A stretch of DNA of 8,287 nucleotides from an archaeon. Its GTDB lineage: Archaea > Thermoproteota > Nitrososphaeria > Nitrososphaerales > UBA183. Each line of letters starts with the position of its first letter. Position 1 is the stretch's first letter. Under the pieces are notes generated by a model. It ran no database searches and was not told the DNA's origin. It was given only the letters and a program-made list of their open reading frames with translations. The stretch covers positions 1-8,287 of the forward strand of contig JAJYNM010000062.1 of assembly GCA_021786335.1 (NCBI GenBank), written 5' to 3'. A program made the translations under genes and the position numbers. Below are positions 1-3,627 of this stretch, in pieces.

Positions 1-416
1 GGACAGTGGCGACCTTCGTGGCCAACAGGGCTGTCCAGAAGGGGAAGCCCATCTACTCTGTGTTGGCGCTCGACACCTGGAAGGGGTATGTCCTCTTCGA
101 GGCGCCAAACAGCCAGGTGGTCGACGAGAGCATACAGGGGTTCAAGCACGTCAGGAGCAAGATTCCAGGGATGATGCAGTACTCCGACATCGAAAAGTTC
201 CTGGTCACGAAGTCGATGGTGGCGGAGCTGAACAACGAGGACACCATCGAAATTGTCGCAGGGCCGTTCAAGGGGATGAGAGCGAAGATTTCGAGGGTGG
301 AGAAGGAAAAGCAGGAAATCACCGTCGCTCTGCTGGATACGGCCTTCGCGATGCCCATCACGATCGACGCAGCTTATGCCAAGCTCGTCGCTAGGGCCAA
401 GCCGGAGCAGAAGTGA
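1..416 (+). CDS. spt5: Transcription elongation factor Spt5 (NusG homologue), 5' partial
   Basis: Archaeal Spt5 binds the RNA polymerase clamp, normally with Spt4, and promotes processive elongation. The visible part holds most of the NGN domain (first ~65 residues, with the family-typical stretch around KGYVLFEA followed by the HVRSKIPG segment) and a single KOW domain (around residues 80-130, with GPFKGMRAKI and a VALLDTAFAMPITI strand). One KOW domain and ~137 residues fit the archaeal form. A GTG at position 6 could be read as a start, but it would delete the first NGN beta strand. The reading frame is open to the window edge, so I infer that roughly 10-15 N-terminal residues lie upstream; the first whole codon is at 3. 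The stop TGA at 414-416 overlaps the GTG start proposed for rpl11, implying translational coupling. Its promoter is not in the window. Confidence 0.93.
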   Translation, partial: TVATFVANRAVQKGKPIYSVLALDTWKGYVLFEAPNSQVVDESIQGFKHVRSKIPGMMQYSDIEKFLVTKSMVAELNNEDTIEIVAGPFKGMRAKISRVEKEKQEITVALLDTAFAMPITIDAAYAKLVARAKPEQK

Positions 417-904
417 GTCTGATGAGTGAAAAACAGGTCATCAACGTCCTGGTAACTGGAGGGGAGGCGAGCGCCGGCCCCCCGCTCGGCCCCGCGCTGG
501 GTCCTCTGGGGGTAAACGTCCTGGGCATAGTCAACGAGATCAACAAGCAGACAGGAGACTTCAAGGGGATGAGGGTCCCAGTGAAGGTGGAGGTAGACAA
601 GGAGACCAAGCAGTTCACCATATCCGTAGGGACGCCTACAACATCTGCCCTCGTGGCCAAAGAGTCAGGGATCCCAAAGGGGTCAGGCAAGCCCAACCTG
701 GAGTTCGTCGGGGAGCTCACCATCGACAAGGTCGTCACAATCGCCCGGAGCAAGATTGCCGGGTCCTACGCGGCGACGGTCAGGTCAGCGGCGAAGGAGG
801 TGGTGGGGAGTTGCGTAAGCATGGGGGTCAAGATAGAAGGGAAGGACCCTAGGGAGTTCATGAAAGAGATTGACGATGGCAAGTGGGACTCAAAGTTCCT
901 GTGA
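413..904 (+). CDS. rpl11: Large-subunit ribosomal protein uL11 (L11)
   Basis: uL11 binds the GTPase-associated region of 23S rRNA at the base of the P-stalk. The 163-residue length is normal for archaea. The N-terminal domain carries the hallmark proline/glycine segment GPPLGPALGPLGVNV at residues 22-36; the C-terminal rRNA-binding domain includes KIAGSYAATVRSAAKEVVGSCVSMGVKIEGKDP (residues 114-146, quoted here as GSYAATVRSAA and SMGVKIEGKDP). Two in-frame starts compete. GTG at 413 overlaps the spt5 stop and has GGAG at 404-407 five nt upstream. ATG at 422 gives MSEKQVI, closer to the usual family N-terminus, with only GTGA (413-416) as a Shine-Dalgarno match. I chose 413 for its better ribosome-binding site; the choice changes three residues. 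The protein identity is certain. Confidence 0.96.
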   Translation: MSLMSEKQVINVLVTGGEASAGPPLGPALGPLGVNVLGIVNEINKQTGDFKGMRVPVKVEVDKETKQFTISVGTPTTSALVAKESGIPKGSGKPNLEFVGELTIDKVVTIARSKIAGSYAATVRSAAKEVVGSCVSMGVKIEGKDPREFMKEIDDGKWDSKFL

Positions 905-915
905 CGGGCAGAAGG

Positions 916-923
916 CTTTTATC
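916..923 (+). promoter_or_regulatory. Possible TATA box for an internal promoter before rpl1
   Basis: The motif cttttatc is the only AT-rich patch in the 58-nt gap between rpl11 and rpl1. An archaeal TATA box centred near 919 would place transcription start at about 943-945, leaving an untranslated leader of about 19 nt before the rpl1 GTG. The match is imperfect (a C interrupts the run) and no clear BRE is visible. It could let rpl1-rpl10 be expressed separately from spt5-rpl11. The call is an inference from spacing and composition. Confidence 0.35.
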
Positions 924-962
924 CGGTGTTCGGAGGCTCGGCAAGGAATTCGTGAATAGTGC

Positions 963-1613
963 GTGCTCTCGAACCAGCAGCTCGCGGAACTGGTCAAGAA
1001 GGGTAAAGGCCAGTCCAAGGAGACGAAGTTCACCCAGTCTGTCGAAGTACTGATTTCGCTGAAGGAAGTAGACCCGAAGAAGACCGACCTGAACATAAAC
1101 GAGATTGTCTACCTCCCACACCCGACCACGAAGCAGGCCAGAGTCTGTTTCATAGGCTCGGGGGACCTGGCGGTCAGGGCCAAGAACTCCAAAGCGAACC
1201 TCGTGATGGACGCGGCTCAGCTGGAAAACTACGGAGGGAGCAAGAGGGACGCCAAGAAGCTCGCCAGGTCCTATGACTTCTTCCTAGCGGACACGGCCCT
1301 CATGCCGAGGGTCGGCAAGGTCCTGGGGCAGGCGCTAGGCCCCAAGGGGAAGATACCGTCGCCGGTCCCCCCGAACTCCCCGATCGAGGACATGATCAAG
1401 AGGATGAGGACGGCGATAAGGGTCAGGAGCAGAGGCTCGCTGGGGGTGATGGCCAAGGTAGGGGACAGCCAGCTCTCGGAGGCAGACCTGGCGGAGAACA
1501 TACTTGCTGTAGTCAACGTGGTGTCCAAGAAGCTCCCCAACGGCGATAGGAACATCAAGACGGTCATGGTAAAGACGACCATGGGGAAGCCAGCGAAACA
1601 GGCGGTGGACTAG
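963..1613 (+). CDS. rpl1: Large-subunit ribosomal protein uL1 (L1)
   Basis: uL1 forms the mobile L1 stalk that helps move deacylated tRNA out of the E site. At 216 residues it is standard length. Conserved features are the TKFTQSVEVLISLK strand near residues 21-34, the FLADTALMPRVGKVLG segment (107-122) running into LGPKGKIPSPVPP (125-137), and the C-terminal VKTTMGKP (203-210). The start is GTG, with GTGA at 952-955 as a weak ribosome-binding match. The stop TAG directly abuts the rpl10 start. In several archaea, notably Methanococcus, L1 represses its own operon by binding its mRNA just inside the L1 coding region. A 7-bp hairpin lies in the comparable place here (see the separate entry), but I cannot show that it is an L1 site. 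Confidence 0.96.
   Translation: MLSNQQLAELVKKGKGQSKETKFTQSVEVLISLKEVDPKKTDLNINEIVYLPHPTTKQARVCFIGSGDLAVRAKNSKANLVMDAAQLENYGGSKRDAKKLARSYDFFLADTALMPRVGKVLGQALGPKGKIPSPVPPNSPIEDMIKRMRTAIRVRSRGSLGVMAKVGDSQLSEADLAENILAVVNVVSKKLPNGDRNIKTVMVKTTMGKPAKQAVD
989..1014 (+). repeat. Hairpin in the early rpl1 coding region
   Basis: Arms actggtc (989-995) and ggccagt (1008-1014) can form seven pairs, one of them G-U, around a 12-nt purine-rich loop. The hairpin begins 26 nt after the first base of the rpl1 start codon. An upstream accag (973-977) could pair instead with ctggt (990-994), so two structures exclude each other. The position resembles the autoregulatory L1 site of Methanococcus mRNA, but I did not recognise that site's sequence motif. 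Chance pairing in coding sequence is quite possible. Confidence 0.3.
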
Positions 1614-2486
1614 TTGAGCGAGACGGTTCAGGTCCATCGACCCAACCCCAAGAAGGTGGAGGCCGTCGAACACGTGGCCACGCTCGCCAGGAAGTACCCT
1701 GTCTTGGCTGTGACAAGCCTTTCGAAGGTGAGGGCTAGCCAGCTCATGGCCGTGCGCAAGGCTCTGAGGCAGAACGCCGAGGTCTTCGTCGTCAAGAACA
1801 AGCTGGCCATACGAGGCCTCCAGAAGGCAGGGATCAAGAACGCGGACCAACTCCTGTCTCACCTCACGGGGCAGAACGCGCTCATCTTTTCGACCCACGA
1901 CCCCTTCAAGCTCTTCCTCGTCCTCGACAAGAACAAGGTCTACCTCGCGGCAAGGGCCGGCGACAAGGCCCCCGACGACATCATCGTCCCCGCGGGGAAC
2001 ACCAGCCTCCCCGCAGGCCCTGTCCTGAGCGAGTTCCGAGAAGCGGGCATCCAGACCAAGATCGAAGGGGGGAGCATCTGGGTCAACAAGGACTCTGTCG
2101 CGGTGAAGAAGGGGGCTGAGATCACCCCCAAACTCGCCAGCCTCCTCTCCAAGCTGAACATCAAACCGATACGTGCAGGCCTTGCCATCGCACTCGCGTA
2201 TGAGAACGGGCTGATATACGAGGGGGACGTGGTCGCAATCAACCTAGACGAGTACAGGAAAAGCATCCTAGACGCCTACGCCTCCTCCAAGGGCTTGGCA
2301 ATCGCCATCGGCTACGTCACCAAGGAGACCGCGCCGGACATACTCACGAAGGCCTACAGAGAGGCCCTGAGCGTCCAGGTAGAGGCAGGTCTCCTCGACA
2401 AGGAGACCGCCCCGATGATATTCGGGCGGGCGGAGGCGGAAGCTGCGGCCTTGGAAGCCATGGCCAAGGAAAAGGGGCTGAAGTAG
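1614..2486 (+). CDS. rpl10: Large-subunit ribosomal protein uL10 (acidic P0), no acidic tail
   Basis: uL10 (archaeal P0) anchors the stalk to rRNA next to uL11 and carries dimers of P1/L12. The 290-residue product has the rRNA-binding domain with VFVVKNKLAIRGL (57-69), the insertion domain typical of archaeal and eukaryotic P0 (about 105-185, including GPVLSEFREAGIQTKIEGG), and a helical spine from about 212 onward with three plausible helices for P1 dimers. It starts at TTG immediately after the rpl1 stop, with GGTGG at 1604-1608 five nt upstream. Unusually, it ends in AAALEAMAKEKGLK and lacks the acidic linker and GLxxLFG tail that many P0 proteins share with P1. No frame just after the stop encodes such a tail, so a simple frameshift does not explain its absence. 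The P1 partner is the next gene, in the opposite orientation. Confidence 0.96.
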   Translation: MSETVQVHRPNPKKVEAVEHVATLARKYPVLAVTSLSKVRASQLMAVRKALRQNAEVFVVKNKLAIRGLQKAGIKNADQLLSHLTGQNALIFSTHDPFKLFLVLDKNKVYLAARAGDKAPDDIIVPAGNTSLPAGPVLSEFREAGIQTKIEGGSIWVNKDSVAVKKGAEITPKLASLLSKLNIKPIRAGLAIALAYENGLIYEGDVVAINLDEYRKSILDAYASSKGLAIAIGYVTKETAPDILTKAYREALSVQVEAGLLDKETAPMIFGRAEAEAAALEAMAKEKGLK

Positions 2487-2496
2487 GTCTACCCTT

Positions 2497-2509
2497 CCCT
2501 GTGGCAGGG
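2497..2509 (+). repeat. Small hairpin just after the rpl10 stop
   Basis: ccctg (2497-2501) and caggg (2505-2509) form a 5-bp GC-rich stem with a 3-nt loop, starting 10 nt after the rpl10 stop codon. It may affect 3' end formation or stability of the rpl10 mRNA. It is not a classical terminator because no T tract follows. Confidence 0.35.
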
Positions 2510-2560
2510 CGCCCTTCGTTCTCGGACCAAACATCCTCCGCGGACAGTTGCTTCACCTGG

Positions 2561-2661
2561 CAGCGTTACCCAAAGACGCTGTCACGTATCCTCCCATCGC
2601 GCAGGCTGGGACAGGCCTCAGACCGACGTGTCGCGTCCGTGCCGTGGTACAGCTAACGCTG
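2561..2661. repeat. Three inverted arms that can pair in two alternative ways
   Basis: cagcgt (2561-2566) can pair with acgctg (2576-2581) as a 6-bp stem with a 9-nt loop. The same left arm, extended to cagcgtta (2561-2568), is also a perfect 8-bp inverted match to taacgctg (2654-2661). The two pairings exclude each other. The pairings are read directly from the bases; any function is unknown, and an untranslated structured RNA or remnant of rearrangement are both possible. Confidence 0.4.
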
Positions 2662-2690
2662 AGACAGATAGGACAGGAATGGTATCCGAC

Positions 2691-2993
2691 TCACCCGAAG
2701 AGTGAAGCGAGACCCTGTAGAGCCTCTTCTTCCTTCTTCTCCTCTTCCTTCGGCTTCTCTTCCGCCTTCGCTGCTGGTGTGCCCGACGCTGGGGCGGCCA
2801 CAGGGGCTGCAGCCATCGTCGAAGCGTTCTTCAGCGCCTCGTCGATGTTCACCTCGCCGAGGGCAGAAGTCAGTGCCTTGATCTTCACTTCGTCGGGGGT
2901 CGCACCGGTCGCCTTTACCACGCTTGTCAGGTTCTCTTCGTTGACCGGCTTCCCCAGCTTGTGAAGCAGGAGAGCTGCGTAAACGTACTCCAT
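2691..2993 (-). CDS. rpl12: Large-subunit ribosomal protein P1 (archaeal L12)
   Basis: P1 (archaeal L12, aP1) forms the dimers that extend the ribosomal stalk and recruit translation GTPases. The 100-residue protein has the alpha-helical dimerisation domain at the N-terminus (starting [20 protein letters not shown], residues 1-20, through about 57), an alanine/proline-rich hinge (about 60-76), a highly charged Lys/Glu stretch (77-90) and the diagnostic C-terminal GLASLFG tail (94-100). The start is the ATG whose first base is 2993; upstream in-frame codons would only read through the antisense of the neighbouring gene. No clear ribosome-binding site precedes it, which fits a very short leader from the TATA box 32 nt upstream. 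It is convergent with rpl10, whereas most archaea have it immediately downstream of rpl10 on the same strand. Confidence 0.95.
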   Translation of the reverse strand: MEYVYAALLLHKLGKPVNEENLTSVVKATGATPDEVKIKALTSALGEVNIDEALKNASTMAAAPVAAPASGTPAAKAEEKPKEEEKKEEEALQGLASLFG

Positions 2994-3024
2994 CTTTAGT
3001 TCGCGAACAGGCGACCTTGGTTCC

Positions 3025-3032
3025 GTATTTAA
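3025..3032 (-). promoter_or_regulatory. TATA box of rpl12, overlapping the stop codon of the upstream gene
   Basis: On the - strand, ttaaatac (3032 down to 3025) matches the archaeal TATA box. Transcription would begin about 25 nt downstream, near 3003, giving a leader of about 10 nt before the rpl12 ATG. The box includes the TAA stop (3031-3029) of the acetyltransferase gene. rpl12 can therefore have its own strong transcript even if some mRNA also reads through from upstream. Confidence 0.6.
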
Positions 3033-3523
3033 GAGTTTGAATCTGTAAGGGGCCCCGGCTCTTCTCCGGTCATCACCACGTACTCTGGGCAGAACCCGAG
3101 CTTCTCGCAGAGCGAATGCGCCGCCCTGTTCTTCGACCTCACCATGAGCCCCGCGAGCCTGGACCCCCTCCTCCTGCTCGCTTCGAGGGCCTGCCTCAGG
3201 TGCGCCCCCCGCCCCTTCCTCCTGTGCGAAGGGATGACTTTGTCGTAGATCAAGCCGACCTTCATCTGGCTGAACGGCCTGTCGGACCCTTCGAACCAGA
3301 CGTACCCGGCGACACCCTGCTCCCCCGCGACCTCTGCTACGTACGCCGCGTTCCCATCCCTCCTGAGGCGCCCTTCCATAGACCTGGCGAACGCCTCCTC
3401 GTCCTCCTCCGCCCCGGCCCACCCGTACTCCTTCAGCTCGTCGGGGAGCTCTTCCACTGAAAGCCGCTCCGCCAGGGCCATCTCGTCTCTCCTAACCTCC
3501 CTCACGGTGACCTCAGCGCCCAT
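3029..3523 (-). CDS. GNAT-family N-acetyltransferase, substrate unknown
   Basis: GNAT enzymes move an acetyl group from acetyl-CoA to an amine. The 164-residue protein has the fold in order: an N-terminal strand [10 protein letters not shown] (5-14), a central strand pair (about 59-78, [18 protein letters not shown]), motif A with the acetyl-CoA pyrophosphate loop RRKGRG (101-106, matching R/Q-x-x-G-x-G/A) and motif [14 protein letters not shown] (132-144). I chose the ATG with first base 3523 because later starts, such as the ATG for residue 15, would lose the first strand, though that ATG has a better Shine-Dalgarno match. It lies 35 nt upstream of rpl12 on the same strand and diverges from alaS across 104 nt. 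Ribosomal-protein or N-terminal acetylation is one guess from context; a small-molecule or other protein acetyltransferase is equally possible from sequence. Confidence 0.85.
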   Translation of the reverse strand: MGAEVTVREVRRDEMALAERLSVEELPDELKEYGWAGAEEDEEAFARSMEGRLRRDGNAAYVAEVAGEQGVAGYVWFEGSDRPFSQMKVGLIYDKVIPSHRRKGRGAHLRQALEASRRRGSRLAGLMVRSKNRAAHSLCEKLGFCPEYVVMTGEEPGPLTDSNS

Positions 3524-3575
3524 GGAAGGAAGCCCCCCGCCTCTTCGTCAAGCCTTCTCCCGATTCCGCGTCCAT

Positions 3576-3584
3576 AGTTTATCT
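3576..3584. promoter_or_regulatory. Shared AT-rich core of the divergent acetyltransferase/alaS promoter
   Basis: agtttatct on the + strand (agataaact on the - strand) is the only AT-rich patch in the 104-nt gap. Read rightward, a TATA box centred at 3580 predicts transcription start near 3605 and a leader of about 23 nt for alaS. Read leftward, it predicts start near 3555 and a leader of about 30 nt for the acetyltransferase gene. Either or both directions may be used; the call rests on composition and spacing. Confidence 0.45.
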
Positions 3585-3613
3585 ACTCAGGGATGGGGAC
3601 TTGTGAAAAGGCA

Positions 3614-3619
3614 GTGGAG
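3614..3619 (+). promoter_or_regulatory. Ribosome-binding site deciding the alaS TTG start
   Basis: gtggag, with its GGAG core at 3616-3619, lies eight nt before the TTG at 3628. An in-frame TGA at 3604-3606 blocks a longer product, and no ATG or GTG occurs between them in frame. The site therefore supports the TTG as start. Confidence 0.55.
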
Positions 3620-3627
3620 CACCACCC

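Larger units (their letters stand above)
2487..2690. other. 204-nt intergenic region between convergent rpl10 and rpl12
   Basis: No credible gene lies here: open frames in it are extensions of frames antisense to rpl12 or rpl10. It is nearly as GC-rich as the coding regions, unlike the AT-marked promoter gaps elsewhere in the window. It contains a short hairpin after the rpl10 stop and a family of cagcgt/acgctg inverted arms (separate entries). On the - strand the sequence just after the rpl12 stop is pyrimidine-rich (complement of 2661-2680) and might contribute to rpl12 termination, but neither strand has a strong T run. I compared it by eye with RNase P RNA, SRP RNA and box C/D patterns and found no convincing match. 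Confidence 0.6.

Noticed and set aside
6..8. GTG as the true start of Spt5
   Set aside because: It would remove the first strand of the NGN domain, and the frame remains open to the window edge.
1335..1898. A 187-residue - strand frame opposite the rpl1/rpl10 junction
   Set aside because: Both r-protein frames on the + strand are conserved and complete; the antisense frame has no support.
2487..2690. A known structured RNA (RNase P RNA, SRP RNA, box C/D sRNA) in the convergent gap
   Set aside because: The conserved cores I would expect, such as the RNase P CR-I sequence, the SRP helix 8 GNAR region and paired C/D boxes, were not found on either strand by eye.
2548..2964. A 138-residue + strand frame across the convergent gap
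   Set aside because: It is mostly antisense to rpl12, Ser/Phe/Ala-rich as expected from that, and has no ribosome-binding site or recognisable domain.
2691..3422. A 243-residue - strand frame that includes L12 at its end
   Set aside because: Only the last 100 residues are L12. The upstream part overlaps the acetyltransferase gene in another frame, is low-complexity Arg/Gly-rich, and the L12 ATG and TATA box fall exactly at the expected place.
2487..3627. Insertion-sequence or integrase-mediated origin of the inverted segment
   Set aside because: There is no transposase or integrase, and I saw no matching inverted or direct repeats between the two boundary regions.
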